A stretch of 64,000 nt of DNA, taken from positions 142,786,941 to 142,850,940 of the forward strand of contig CM030361.1 in NCBI GenBank assembly GCA_017893485.1, read 5' to 3'. This document shows positions 1 to 12,414 of the stretch, piece by piece. The notes under the pieces are model-generated. The model worked only from the letters and a program-made list of their open reading frames with translations. It did no database searches and was not told where the DNA came from. The stretch is from Hemerocallis citrina (Eukaryota > Streptophyta > Magnoliopsida > Asparagales > Asphodelaceae). Every line of letters starts with the position of its first letter. Position 1 is the stretch's first letter. Both the position numbers and the translations under genes were made by a program.

Positions 1-163
1 AATTTTTAATTTTTTATTCTTTTCAATTGTGCAAATTTGGTAACAACGACAGCAGCGCTCCCCATTTATTTCTATTTGCAATTGCTAAATATGCATACTT
101 TAGTGCAAACGAAGTGGATGCTCTTAGAACTTAACATACTTGGGCTATTTTCAAAGAGGAAAC

Positions 164-212
<49 letters not shown>

Positions 213-1070
213 TAATAATAATAATAATTTCTAAAAAATTCAAAAAGAGAAAGAAAAATAAAAAAGAGAAAAAAGAGAGGGAAAAAAAACCCGGCTTAGG
301 CTGAGAGAATTTGATGGATTTTAAGAAATTTATGTATGAGTTATAGTATTATAAGTTTACTAGGTTTGCCCGTGGACACGTGCCTATAACACGTCTTCGT
401 GAATGATGCAAGATATGAAAAGACCTGTAAACACAAAGAAAATGCAGGCAAAACAAAGCAAATATAGAAAATTTCGGCAAATCACATAAAGAAGTTAAAG
501 AAAAGTCCGCATGCTAGTGTTACTACAAACCATCCAACTATTGAAAATATTTAATTTTTTAGCTCCTCATTTATCTAAAAAGTAAGAGATATGAGAGAGA
601 GAGAGAGATAAAGAAGTGAAGAAAGGAGAGAGAAAGTGATAGTAATAAAGTAAGGATGATTTATGTTTCGAGGAGAATTATTTATTTATTTATTTATTTT
701 TTATTTTTTTGGGGAGGGGGGGATATCTTTTGGGAGGGTAAATGTGAGCCATTGATTTTGTTTCAATTGAAGTAGAGGCAATTGATAGTTTTTTTTTTTT
801 AAATTGCCTTGTGAGTTATTATATAGCTAATTCTATCAGATGAGAAACTTAGTCATTATATTTGTAGTGAAGTACATTCTTTAGGTGCCAAGGAAAAATG
901 CTAACTCGTCCGATTAGAACACATCAACTGTGCCGCAAAATAATACCCTAGAGCCATTGGTGAGAAAATTATTGGACAGCATCAATTTTATTGCACGTTG
1001 AGATGTGTAGTTACTTTTATCTGAATGTTAGTTGAACTGAGGTCGAACACCAACACGACTTGTTTAGAAA
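1..1070. other. AT-rich intergenic DNA
   Basis: No coding region is supported here. The stretch is AT-rich with short A/T runs, a GA-rich patch near 594-612 and an AAT microsatellite. Near 358-376 there is a motif ACTAGGTTTGCCCGTGG that recurs, with one change, at 59889-59906; it may mark the end of a dispersed repeat. Confidence 0.6.
166..231. repeat. (AAT)n microsatellite
   Basis: About 20 uninterrupted AAT units with one AAC interruption. The asparagine run that can be translated from it is a product of the microsatellite and not a gene. Confidence 0.95.
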
Positions 1071-1856
1071 TGTCATGTCCCGCTTCTCAAAATATGGAAT
1101 TACGGGCACGTAACCGAGGCCCAGCGAATGATAAGTGTACCAACTCATATTATCCATAAGCTGTAAAATTCAACTCAACAATATGAAATATAGTCACAAC
1201 AACGCATGAATAAATTATCGCATAAACAATGAATAAGATTGAATAATCCATGAAATAAATCCACAAAATAATATCCAATATCTGGGAGAAAATAAACTTT
1301 GGGTCAAAATGTCTGAATACAAAGTGTGAAAGCTACAGTATTACTAGAAATAGTTAGCATGAACGAGGATTAAAAATGGCTAAAATCTTGACTCCATTCC
1401 TTAGAAGATTTTCTCACCAAGTCCTTCAGTTAATTTTCCTCGTGTACCTGCAAACTCATCATCTAGAGTTGGGAAAAAATATCTGTTAGAGCAAGTTACG
1501 GACAGCAAGTAGTAACAAGCAAAGAACAAAAAAACAAGATATATATCAAGGAACAACGAACTAGAACTATATCAGAGGTCAATAATAAGGCTTAATAATA
1601 AGATCAAAAGTCTATAATTAATGATGCAATGATCAATGACAATAATCAATAATCAAGTCGATAACAACAACCATGATCTAGAATGAAAGTGTCAATCCTA
1701 AGTCTATCAATATTTAATTATCTTATCTAATATACGTAATTCTGCATCCCATACCACATGTTTGGTGCATACAAACAGTGATCATTTAGACTGTAGTGAT
1801 GAACTCTACAGGTTATGTAATCGGCAACGATAATCAATAATCGATAATCCATAATA

Positions 1857-1926
<70 letters not shown>

Positions 1927-3890
1927 TGTAACAATAATCAATAGGGAAATAAGGAACCCTTCTCCGAGTATAGTCTCCGATGTTGTCCACTACTAAATCG
2001 ACCCTTATTTCCCCCAGCTTGTCATTATTTTATTATACTCAATTATGAACATGCAATGTGTACTCAAGTATCGAGGCGATGTCAAGAAGGTGTTAAGACT
2101 ATGCAATGCATGATATATTTAATTACATTCATTAGATGCAAAATTAAACACATTTACATTTAATAACATCAAAACACACATTCTAGACAGCGAATGTTAT
2201 TGTACAAAAATTTATTTTTCTGCTGCTAAAGAAAAATAAACCAGGTTCCGTCAGGGGTTCTAGAAATTAGAATCTCTGCCGGTTCCAACGAATATTTATA
2301 CGAGATGTTTTAATTATAATAACTATATCAACCAATCAATTCTTTACGAGTCTGCTATTCATGTAGCAACTCAATTTGAAATTATTACATGCATAACTTG
2401 ACAAAAAACTTATTTAAAATTCTTGCAAAAATTATAAACTGGTTCATGTAACTATTCATTAACCTTCTTGCAAATCTTAGGTCCTAATTCTTAAATTAAC
2501 TTACTGGTTTAATCAATTGAACATGACATCGTATCTTTAAAACAGAATTTTGGATTTAAGGCATAACAGTGGTAAAATTTGAATATCTTGCAATCCGTAA
2601 GTCAATACAAAACTGTCAGTTAGTCTGGATTTCAAATATAGAGGGCTATAATTTTTATTTAATAAGTCCCAAGTGATTTTATCTGCAGCTAGGTCAAAAG
2701 TTCAGTTCTTTACTGATCTAGTGTTCTGGCAGAAACCTAGGGTCAAATTATTGCATGCATAATGAGACTTGAAATTCATCAATTAATCTTATAAAAAATA
2801 TATAACAACTCCTAATCATGTCTAGCAACTTCATGGTTAATTTCATGTATTCATTCTACTGATAATACATTATTTTAATTAGTAAATCATGTTGATATGC
2901 TTCTAAACAGAAATCCGTAATTTAAACACTAACAGTACTAAAAATATGTTAACTTGTAGCCTATAAATCGGAATTAAAATCCGTAAGAACTTATGAAAAC
3001 TAGATTCAGTGGGCTAAAATTTTCATTTACAAAGTTCTATTATATTTCATTGTCAATTGGGTCATAATCTCACTACAACATGAGATAAATAGGAGGCCAA
3101 CAACTTAATATTATTATTTGCAATAAATCGAGATACACAAAGCATATAACCTTATGACAAAATTAACAGGAATTTATACTCAACAATTAGGGTGGATTGC
3201 TATTGTTAACATGACAAAATTATTATCACTACAGTATTAAATTCACGAATCTAGATATAACATCATATATAACCGAAATACATTCAAATCATTATTTCTT
3301 ATACATAAACGTGTTTCTAGTTTATGACCGTGTGGTGTATGCATATGACGACGGATAACATGACTTAGAATTAAGTCAAGGATATGGGACAAAAAGAAAG
3401 CTATTACGTGGTTTTGCAAATGAATCCATAATAACTTCTTTGAAAATGTAGCAAGCAAATTGAGATATGATAAATGAAGTTAAGAGCTACTTGCGGAGAT
3501 CAAAAATATTTCTTGAACGAGAACAATAAAGTCGGTTCAAGAAAACTTGCCTTTTTCGCGTGATGATTACAATGGGGTGACAAAGAAAAGACCGGCTACC
3601 ACACAACGATGACAACAAATCGACAACGATTGGCGGTAACAACAAAAGTGAGAACAGTGAGCAAGAAGTGGCAGCAACAGTGGGGTTCAGCTTCGTTCGG
3701 GGTTGCGATGAAGGCAGCGAGCAAGGGGCAGCAATAGGGTTGACGTCGGTCGGTGGCAAGGTCGACGAGGTGCTAGCGGTGGAGAAGCTCGGAGTTGTGG
3801 ATGGCGAGGAGAAGAGTTGCAGTGGTGGTGCTATCGATGGGCAGCGGGGATGAGGCAGGGACGCTCGGGGTTTGGTCGGTGGGGGAGACC
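1071..3890 (-). mobile_element. Possible 3' part of a long LTR, minus strand
   Basis: Inference with weak support. At 1071 the plus strand reads TGTCATGTCCCG, which on the minus strand gives an LTR-like end CGGGACATGACA. Inside, two diverged blocks (about 2560-2680 and 2930-3040) share phrases such as an ATCCGTAAG followed by a GGGCTAtAATTTT-type stretch, an internal repetition often seen in long gypsy LTRs. The GC-rich block 3487-3890 continues across the TRIM insertion into 20224-20500, which holds a minus-strand TATA-like run near 20515-20526 and a pyrimidine-rich leader. The other LTR end was not found, so it could equally be unrelated intergenic DNA. Confidence 0.3.
1838..1926. repeat. 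7-bp minisatellite (AATCCAT)n
   Basis: About ten nearly perfect head-to-tail copies of a heptamer AATCCAT, flanked by decayed copies. The tyrosine/tryptophan-rich peptide translated from it on the minus strand is an artefact of the repeat. Confidence 0.9.
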
Positions 3891-3895
3891 GGGGT

Positions 3896-4290
3896 TGTAA
3901 CGCCCCGCCCTAATACTCAGACAATTTTATTAATGTTTATCAGATAAATTATTTATTATTTATAGTACAACTGCCCACCACAGATTGCCTCATAAAAGGT
4001 GCTATAGCTTATTGGTGACCTCTAATCCCGGGATATTATATTTATATTTAATTATTTCTACTATATTCCCGATATGGGACAAATCTGAACAACTCTCTCT
4101 CCTCTCTCTCCGTGACATAGTAGTCAACCCGTGGGCCCCTCCTGTGCCACGTCAAGGCTCACAACAGCAGATCCCTTCTGCTCCTCAACCGGGTGGGCCC
4201 CCAGGTGACGTCACCGCAACAACACAGCACATCTGCTGTTCTCAACTCGCGGGCCCCCCTCTTTCACTTTTTATTACCAAAATACCATCC

Positions 4291-4348
<58 letters not shown>
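3896..4348 (-). repeat. TRIM 3' LTR, distal part
   Basis: Plus-strand start TGTAACGCCC; homologous base by base to 19721-20150, including the block ending GTGGGCCC and the run into (TA)n. It stops at the gypsy insertion point. The missing remainder continues at 19033-19130 and 19491-19532. Confidence 0.9.
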
Positions 4349-4352
<4 letters not shown>

Positions 4353-4944
4353 ATGGCTAAAAATAGGGTTAAATCGGAACCGTCCAAATTGGGCACGAAT
4401 CTTGAAGCTCAGGGGTAAAACGGTAATTTCACCTACCAACGGGTCTGAAGCGGGTACTGGTTATCTTCCCCGAATACTCACTTACCCGCAAACAGATCCA
4501 CCTCAACTGGGTGCGGGTTTCAACCCGCAGCGAACCCGATCCAGAAGGGATAGAATTAGGGTTTCTGATTAAATCCTAATCAACGGCCCTGATTCATATC
4601 TATCCCTTCACTGGGGATTAGGGATTACATTCCTTATCTAACCACAGGGAGATTGCATTCCTAATCTGATCCTAGCGGCGCCTATAAATACCCCCATCCA
4701 TCTCCATTAAGAGGTAATCAATCTTTCACCAGTTTTTGAGCTCTCTCATAGTCTTCCAGATTACTGACTTGAGCGTCGGAGGGTGCGTCGCCGGGAATAA
4801 ACCCGGTGTTTCGCACTTTTTGCAGGTATACGGCGGGAGCGACGATCAAACCCCGACGGAACAGGTACGCAGGTTTACTATTCAGTTTCCCTGAGAATCC
4901 ACAAATACTATCTGTTTGCCCCCACACCAAATTTAGCGGCAACA
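4349..4944 (+). repeat. Tat gypsy 5' LTR
   Basis: Begins TGATATGGCT and ends GCGGCAACA, matching the ends of the 3' LTR at 18412-19032. A promoter TATA motif (TATAAATA) lies at 4683-4690. Downstream of it (R/U5) the two LTRs are nearly identical, while upstream (U3) they differ at many positions. Confidence 0.95.
4683..4690 (+). promoter_or_regulatory. LTR TATA box
   Basis: TATAAATA in a CCTATAAATACCCCC context. The same motif sits at 18770-18777 in the 3' LTR. It is probably the core promoter for the genomic RNA. Confidence 0.75.
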
Positions 4945-4946
4945 GA

Positions 4947-4965
4947 TTGGCATCGTCTGTGGGAA
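4947..4965 (+). promoter_or_regulatory. Primer binding site candidate
   Basis: TTGGCATCGTCTGTGGGAA starts two bases after the 5' LTR. The non-autonomous relative carries TTGGCGCCGTCTGTGGGAA in the equivalent place (46107-46125, minus strand). The TGGCGCCGTC start resembles tRNA-Asp-type primer sites of plant gypsy elements; the tRNA was not checked. Confidence 0.65.
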
Positions 4966-5016
4966 GCTAACGAATAGAGACCTCTCCTCTTCCCGGTGAA
5001 CAGATCTTCTCCAGCC

Positions 5017-7992
5017 ATGCCACCTCGGAAAGTCAGGTCAAGGGGGTCCAACCGAGGACCCAACCCTGATCAGCAGCAGGAAGTCCCCCCTAATCCCGCT
5101 CAACAACAAGGGCAACTTCCCCCTACAGCGGAAGACCCGCTCCAACAGGACCTTCCCCCTCCTAATCAGCCGCCTCCAAAGGGTCCTAACCCTCAGAAAC
5201 AGCCTCTTCATCAAGAACACGTCTCCATCCACAACGCCTCCATGGACTCTATGGCCTCCCATCATCCCCGAGCTTCTGGTCGCCACAATGCGGCCCTCAA
5301 CCGCCAGAAAGATGACGATCTCCGCCGCCACCTGGATGAAAAGCGGGCCCGAGAGGGAACCTCCCGCCAACACCATCCGGGCGAGCGGTCTCCTTGTCAC
5401 CGGTACTATAGGTCCCCCATCCGCAGAGGGAGGAAAGAGTCCCCCGAGCATTACCGAAGAAGGCACTCCCCCGCAGGTCGGCAACACCCCAGGAACAATG
5501 AGGCACCAATCACCCGTGCCGAGTTCCAACAGTTCCAAGCGACCGTCCTGCAGGCTCTCAACCTCTGTCAAAACCCTAATGAGCCGAAGGCCCCGTCACC
5601 TCCTCCAGTCCGAAGCCCTCGCCGACGGTCCCCATCTCCTCGTCCTGCTCCTAGCAACTCCCGGCGTACCCCAAGTTCTCGCCGCTCCCGAAGTTACCAT
5701 CGCCGTAGCCCTCGCTCTCCCTCATACGAAGACGAGTCTAGGGGCTCGGCTGATTACCGTCGGAGAGATGACACCATGTACCGCCGTCTTCATGAAGTAG
5801 AGAGGCGCCTGGGCCAGATAGGCCGAGAAGAGGAGCTTAGGGGGAGGACCTTACGTCCTAGCCGACCCCCTTTCTCCCGAACCATAGTGGATCAACCTGT
5901 GCCGTTCGGTTTCAAACCTCCCCAATTTGAGACTTACACCGGGGAGACCGATCCCGTAGATCACGTCGAAAGCTTTAAGACCTTGATGCTCCTCCATCAA
6001 GCTTTCGACGCCCTCCTCTGCAAAACCTTCCCCGCAACTCTCAAGGGCCCAGCTCGAGAATGGTACTCACGTCTTGCCCCTGCCTCAATATTCTCCTTCG
6101 AGCAGTTTGAAACCCTTTTCGTCACCCATTTCGTAAGCAGCCGAAGGGCTGAAAAGACCAGCATCTCCCTATTGCACCTCCACCAGAAGAAGGGGGAAAA
6201 ATTGAGAGACTACGTAAAGAGGTTCACAGCTGAAGCCAGATCCATAGCGTCCCTCGACCAGTCGGTCGCTGCGGCAGCATTTCAATCTAATGTCCTCAAT
6301 TCCAACCTCCGCTCCTCCCTCGCCAAGAAGCCACCACAGAACTTTTCCGACCTCCTCCTTCGCAGTGAGAAGTATATCCGGGCCGAAGAGGCCGAGCAGC
6401 GACCCAACTGGGAGGGGTCTTCCTCCGGGTTTAAGAGAAAGGGAACAGAGGAGGAAGGAGCCAAGAAGCTCCAGAAGGACAATGCCGGCCAATGCCGAAC
6501 TCCCCCCAGGTTCGAGAAGTTCACTCCCCTCACCACTAACGTCGCAACTATTCTGATGGAAGTTGAGAAAGAAGGGGTCTTACCCCCTGCTCCCAGGATG
6601 AACACCCCCGCCAAGAGAAGAGATAAAGAAAAATGGTGCCGTTATCACCGGGACCATGGGCATGACACCAACGACTGCCGTGCCCTGAAAAACGAGATCG
6701 AAGCCCTTATTCAGAGAGGGCAGCTAACCAGGTTTGTAAGAAAGGACCGAGCCGAACTTCCTCTCCCGCCTCGGGGGGCTAATAAGCGTCCGGAACGAGA
6801 AAAGACGCCTGACTTTGAGGAAGAACGAGTCCTCCACCTCATCCACGGGGGCCCAATGGGGGGCTCCTCCAACTCCTCTCGGAAGGCATTCATAAGAGAA
6901 GTCAATTCGGTCCGAACCACCCCTCCTCCCAAAGGCCTCGGAGTGCCCATCACATTCTCCGACGAAGATCTTGAAGGTGCCCGCACCCCTCATTGTGACG
7001 CACTCGTTATCAGTCTTCACATGGAAAACTTCAAAGTGGAAAGGATCTTAGTAGACAACGGCAGCTCCATCAACATCCTCTTCCTCGCCGCTTTTAAAGG
7101 CCTAAAGCTCTCCCGAGACAGACTCAAGCCCGCCGGTTACACGCTCCACGGGTTCACGGGAGTGCCAGTGACTATTGAAGGGGTGATTACCCTCGACGTA
7201 ACCGCTGGCAAAACTCCTACTACCCGAACGGAATCGCTGGACTTCATGGTCGTAGATGTCCCAGCCGCCTACAATGTCATTTTGGGACGGCCCGGCCTAG
7301 CAGCCCTTGAAGCCGTTCCTTCCGCCTATCATCTCAAAATGAAGTTCCCCACTCGGGCCGGAGTAGGGGAAGTAAGGGGCAATCAGGAGCAGGCCCGCAA
7401 GTGCTATATGACCTCTACCCTCGGACCCGTCCTCTCCTTAGAAACTCTGGAAATCCCCCAAGATGTTGCTCGACCAACGTCCGAGCCGGTGGACGAATTG
7501 GAAGAAGTGCTCTTCTCTGAGCAGGAGCCGGCCCGCAAGTTCTTTGTCAGCAAGACCCTCCCGTCCGCCCTGTACTCAGACATTGTGCAATGCATCCGAA
7601 GGAATCAGGACCTCTTCGCCTGGTCAGTTGCAGATATGCCCGGCATCTCCGAAGAACTCTTAGTCCACCGCCTAAGCGTCGATCCGGGGTCCAAACCGGT
7701 TCAGCAGAAGAGGCGCAAGTTCGCCCCCGAGCGCCAGCTCGCTATTAAAGAGGAGGTGGACAAACTCTTGAAGGCCCGGTTCATACAGGAGGTGAACTAT
7801 CCTGAGTGGTTGTCGAATGTGGTGATGGTGAAAAAGTCCAATGGGACGTGGAGAATTTGTATTGATTTCACCGACCTCAACAAGGCCTGCCCCAAAGATC
7901 CCTTCCCTCTGCCAAGTATCGACACTCTGATTGACGCAATCTCGGGACATGAGCTCCTCAGCTTCATGGATGCCTTCTCAGGTTACAATTAG
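5017..7992 (+). pseudogene. gag-pol: Tat gag-pol, Gag-protease-RT segment
   Basis: First ATG at 5017; the open frame extends a little upstream but only from a GTG. Gag has a Pro/Arg/Ser-rich N-terminus (residues 1-290), a retrotransposon Gag core around 300-380 (ends in GPAREWYSRL), and a Cys/His motif of the form CX2HX4HX4C near 541-554, in place of a normal CCHC knuckle. The aspartic protease motif VDNGSSINIL lies near 679, with DNG where DTG/DSG is usual. RT begins near 900 and reaches FMDAFSGYN, where an in-frame TAG (7990-7992) breaks the frame; relatives continue with Gln-Ile-Arg at this spot. The stop could be a recent C-to-T change. Family and domain order are secure; suppression of the stop is possible but unsupported. 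Confidence 0.9.
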
Positions 7993-9800
7993 ATAAGAAT
8001 GTTTCCCCCGGATATCCCGAAGACTTCGTTTGTGACCGACCAAGGCCTCTATTGCTACAGAGTCATGCCGTTCGGTCTAAAGAATGCAGGTGCAACATAC
8101 CAACGCCTCTTCAACAAGGTTTTCCAGGCTCAGATCGGCCGGAACATGGAGGTGTACGTTGACGACATGCTTGTGAAGAGCATCCGAGGCATTGATCATG
8201 TGACCGACCTCCAAGAGGCGTTTGACATTTTGAGAAAGCACAATATAAGACTCAACCCGAACAAGTGTGCGTTCGGCGTCTCGTCAGGGAAGTTCCTCGA
8301 CTTCATGGTTAGCCAACGAGGAATTGAAGCAAATCCGGAGAAGATCAAGGCCATATTGGACATGGCCCCTCCTAGAAATGTTAAAGAAGTTCAGAGACTA
8401 ACAGGCCGCCTCACCGCTATAGGGCGCTTTCTCTCAAAATCCGGGGAAAAATGCCTCCCCTTCTTCAAGGCCCTCAGGGGGGCTAAAGGATTCGAATGGG
8501 GGCAGCAGCAACAGGAGTCCTTCGACCAGCTCAAGGCTTACCTCGTCAATCCCCCTCTCCTCAGCAAACCAATCCCGGGTGAGCCCCTATACCTCTACCT
8601 GGCAGCCTCCGAGCAGACCCTCAGTGCAGTTCTGGTAAGGGAAGAAGACCGGGCCCAGAAGCCCATCTACTATGTCAGCAAAGTGCTTCGGGACGCTGAG
8701 CTCCGATACCCGAAGATTGAAAAGATGGCTTATGCCCTGGTAATGGCCGCGAGAAAGATTCGCCCATACTTTCAGTCCCATTCGGTGGTCGTTCTTACCG
8801 ACCAGCCGCTGAAGCAGATCCTCCATAGACCGGAGACTTCGGGTCGCCTAATGAAATGGTCGATCGAGCTGAGCCAACATGACATATCATATCAGCCTCG
8901 GACCGCGATCAAGACTCAGGCACTGGCCGAATTCATAGTTGAGAGTACCATCCCCGAGCCCAGCCAAACAGTAAAGGGACCACCAGTCTGGTCGGTTTAT
9001 GTTGACGGATCCTCCTGCAATGAGGGAAGCGGGGCAGGAGTCATTCTGGCAGGCCCAGACGATTTCATCCTTCAATACTCCCTCCGTATAAACTTCAAAG
9101 CCTCGAACAATGAAGCCGAATACGAGGCGCTAATAGCCGGTCTTGGAATGGCCCGAAATGCAGGGGCACAACGACTGCAGATCTTTAGCGACTCTCAGTT
9201 GGTCGTCAATCAGGTCCTCGGCGAGTATGAAGCCCGCGATGATAGGATGGTTAAATACTTGGCCAAAGTCAAGAGCCTCATGGCGTTGTTTGAAGAGGCC
9301 CTCATCCAAAGGATCCCCCGAGAAGAAAATGCTCAGGCCGACGCCCTATCCAAATTAGCCTCCTCTTCCCTTCAAGGTCTTGAGCAGACCGTATTGATAG
9401 AAGTCCTCCTGAAGCCGAGCATAGAGGACGAAATGCCTGACTCCGTTGAAACATTGCCTGTCCTCCTCGAAGACAACTGGATGAAACCCCTCGTCGAATT
9501 CTTAAGGGATGGACTCCTCCCCGAGGATCCGAGGGAAGCAAGAAGAATCAGAACCCGAGCCGAGCGTTATACCTTAATCGAAGGTATCCTATATAAACGC
9601 TCCTTCACCCAGGTGGACGACCGGCCTTACCTGAGGTGCCTTTCCCCCGGGCAAGCTGACTACGCCCTGCAAGAACTCCACGAGGGCATCGGCGGGGCCC
9701 ATTCTGGGTCCAGGGCTCTAGCGCGCAAAGTGTTGAACTACGGGTATTTTTGGCCCACTCTCCTACGGGACGCTGAGCGACACATTCGGCAATGCGCTCC
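7993..9800 (+). pseudogene. pol: Tat gag-pol, RT-RNase H-aRNase H-integrase N-term
   Basis: Same frame as the upstream segment, directly after the TAG. RT active site YVDD is at 8155-8166. The first RNase H (about 8580-8950) starts YLYLAASEQ and lacks the usual acidic residue, as in other Tat elements. A connector leads to a second, archaeal-type RNase H (about 8990-9370) with intact acidic residues: VYVDGSS, EAEYEAL, SDSQLV and QADALS. The integrase zinc domain (HX?H with QELHEGIGGAH, then RQC) follows near 9640-9800. Around 9795 the frame shifts by one base, so that the remaining integrase is read in another frame and this frame runs to a chance stop at 9897. Confidence 0.9.
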
Positions 9801-10742
9801 TGTCAGAAGTATTCAGACATCCGATGCCTTCCACAAGCACCGCTCACCTCCCTATCAAGTCCGATCCCCTTCGCAATGTGGGGGATGGATTTACTAGGGC
9901 CGTTTCCACCAGCCCCCGGACAGCTTAAGTTCCTAGTCGTGGCAGTCGACTATTTCTCAAAGTGGATAGAGGTCGAGCCTCTGGCCATAATTACCGAACA
10001 TAAGGTCGTTCAGTTCTTTTGGAAAAGTGTGATCTGCCGATTTGGCGTTCCCAGGGTCCTGGTTACGGATAACGGAACGCAGTTCACCAGGGCCGCCTTC
10101 CGAGCTTTATGTGAAGACCTCGCCATACAACACCGATTCTCCTCCGTCTCCCATCCTCAGTCGAATGGCCAGGCCGAGAATGCCAACCGACAGATCCTTT
10201 CAGGCATCAAGAAGAGGTTAGACAAGTGTTCCAAAGGACTGTGGGTCGATCAGCTGCCTAACGTGCTCTGGAATCACCACACCACCAAGCGGACCCCGAC
10301 AGGCGAGAGCCCATTTAATCTCACCTATGGGGCCGAGGCCATCATCCCCCTAGAAGTCGGGATACCCTCTCCTCGTCTGATAGCTTATGAAGAAGAGCAG
10401 AACGCTAGAGAGCTCAGAGCAAGCCTAGATCTGATAGATGAAATCCGAGAGAGAGCTGCCATACGCCAGCAAGCTTACCGAAGGAGGATCGAGCTAGCAT
10501 ACAACAAAAGAGTCCGCCCAACGGACCTCAAAGAAGGGGACCTGGTCCTTCGAAAGTTGGCCATCTCGTTCCCTGGTCAGAAAAGCAAATTGGCCCCGAA
10601 CTGGGAGGGACCTTATTAGGTCTCAAAAGTAATCCGCCCCGGTACATTCCGACTAGAAGATCTCGAAGGCAGGGAGATTCCCAGGGCTTGGAATGCCGAC
10701 CATCTCTTAAAATACCAAGAGAAAGCAACGACGCCTCTCTAA
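9798..10742 (+). pseudogene. int: Tat integrase core and C-terminus
   Basis: Integrase continues in the shifted frame with the second cysteine of the zinc domain, then the catalytic triad: Asp in WGMDLLGPFP (about 9886-9906), Asp in VTDNGTQF (about 10063) and Glu in NGQAENANRQIL (about 10162-10197). The C-terminal DNA-binding part shows LKEGDLVLRK and the GPY/F module NWEGPY. A TAG at 10617-10619 cuts the GPY/F module; the frame then runs 40 further codons of recognisable C-terminus to TAA at 10740-10742. The catalytic residues are all present, so decay is limited to point lesions. Confidence 0.9.
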
Positions 10743-10911
10743 GTAATTCGAGATGTCGAATCGTTCCTTTCCTATTGTAGTACTTTTCTTTTATTTTTCC
10801 TTGTAATAACGGCTAGCAACTTTAGAAGCAGCCGATCATTGGATATTAATAAATAAAGTCTTTTTCATATGTTTAATACTGTTACATCTCTAGGCTTTTA
10901 ACTCCTCAATT
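10743..10911 (+). other. AT-rich spacer after integrase
   Basis: Short AT-rich stretch with AATAAA-like signals near 10847-10857; may act in 3' end formation of a subgenomic RNA, but no evidence beyond the motif. Confidence 0.4.
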
Positions 10912-12058
10912 TAACGATGGTTCGGGGTCCAACACTTGGCTCGATTCTACTTCGCAAGTTCGCTTCTAAGCGAGCTAGGGGTAGTTCGCCATTCGGAATT
11001 GCTCCCACAGCCGTTGAATGGTTCGGAGTCCAACACTTGGCTCGATTCTACTTCGCAAGTTCGCTTCTAAGCGAGCTAGGGGTAGTTCTCCATTCGGAAA
11101 TGCTCCCACAACCCTTAAACTAATCTAACGATGGTTCGGAGTCCAACACTTGGCTCGATTCTACTTTGCAAGTTCGTTCCTAAGCGAGCTAGAAGTAGCT
11201 CGCCATTCGGAATTGCTCCCACAGCCGTTGAATGGTTCGGAGTCCAACACTTGGCTCAATTCTACTTCGCAAGTTCGCTTCTAAGCGAGCTAGGGGTAGT
11301 TCGCCATTCGGAAATGCTCCCACAACCCTTAAACTAATCTAACGATGGTTTGGAGTCCAACACTTGGCTCGATTCTACTTTGCAAGTTCGCTCCTAAGCG
11401 AGCTAAAAGTAGCTCGCCATTCGGAATTGCTCCCACAGCCGTTGAATGGTTCAGAGTCCAACACTTGGCTCGATTCTACTTCGCAAGTTCGCTTCTAAGC
11501 GAGCTAGGGGTAGTTCGCCATTCGGAAATGCTCCCACAACCCTTAAACTAATCTAACGATGGTTCGGAGTCCAACACTTGGTTCGATTCTACTTCGCAAG
11601 TTCGCTCCTAAGCGAGCTAGAAGTAGCTCGCCATTCGGAATTGCTCCCACAGCCGTTGAATGGTTCGGAGTCCAACACTTGGCTCGATTCTACTTCGTAA
11701 GTTCGCTCCCAAGCGAGCTAGAAGTAGCTCGCCATTCGGAATTGTTCCCACAGCCGTTGAATGGTTCAGAGTCCAACACTTGGCTCGATTCTACTTCGCA
11801 AGTTCGCTTCCAAGCGAGCTAGGGGTAGTTCGCCATTTGGAAATGCTCCCACGACCCTTAAACTAACCTAACGATGGTTCGGAGTCCAACACCTGGTTCG
11901 ATTCTACTTCGCAAATTCGCTACTAGGCGAGCAAGAGGTAGTTCGCCAATGGTTCGGAGCCCGACAACTGGCTCGATCATACTTCACATGATCGCTCCCA
12001 AGCAGGCTAGGAGTAGTTCGCCGTTCAGGATCGCGATCATAGCTGCCAAACAACTCTA
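10912..12058 (+). repeat. 214-bp higher-order tandem array
   Basis: Composite unit of about 101 + 113 bp giving a 214-bp period (same phase at 10917, 11131, 11345, 11559), then decaying copies to about 12058. The unit contains TCCAACACTTGGCTCGATTC and a self-complementary TCGCTTCTAAGCGA-type core. The same motif family, at about 117-bp period and in opposite orientation, occurs in the non-autonomous element at 43590-43950, and a remnant at 59905-59960. Several overlapping 68-residue frames here arise from the repetition and are not genes. Confidence 0.95.
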
Positions 12059-12414
12059 GCAACGATCCGAGGCCCAGCACTTGCGCTTTGACGCAGTTTG
12101 AGAGACAGCCGCCGAACTTGCCTCACAAGACGGCATGACTGGGCATCAGAGACAAAGCTCGGCACCACTGGACGAACATTCCCCTCGCCGATCTACAAAC
12201 AAGTATGCGGCCGACTTAGAAGCCTCGGCGCAGCAGACAACAGTCGCGAAAGTAAAAAACACACAAGTTCGGCAACAACACTTTTATTGATGAAACAGAT
12301 GCGGTACAAAGACGGACACAGCAGGATTACAACTCGTCAAAGAAAAAGTTACAATGCCGACTTATTACATTTAGTAAAAAAAAATATATACAAAAGCTCG
12401 CGGAGTCGACGACT
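12059..12414. other. Spacer between array and antisense ORF
   Basis: No coding feature is supported. It would hold the 3' untranslated part of the antisense coiled-coil ORF. Confidence 0.4.

Noticed and set aside
37..234. Polyasparagine ORF
   Set aside because: Created by the (AAT)n microsatellite and starting from a non-ATG codon.
10917..12059. Series of 68-codon ORFs with similar proteins
   Set aside because: They are the translation of a 214-bp tandem repeat; spacing equals the DNA period and no start context or selection is visible.
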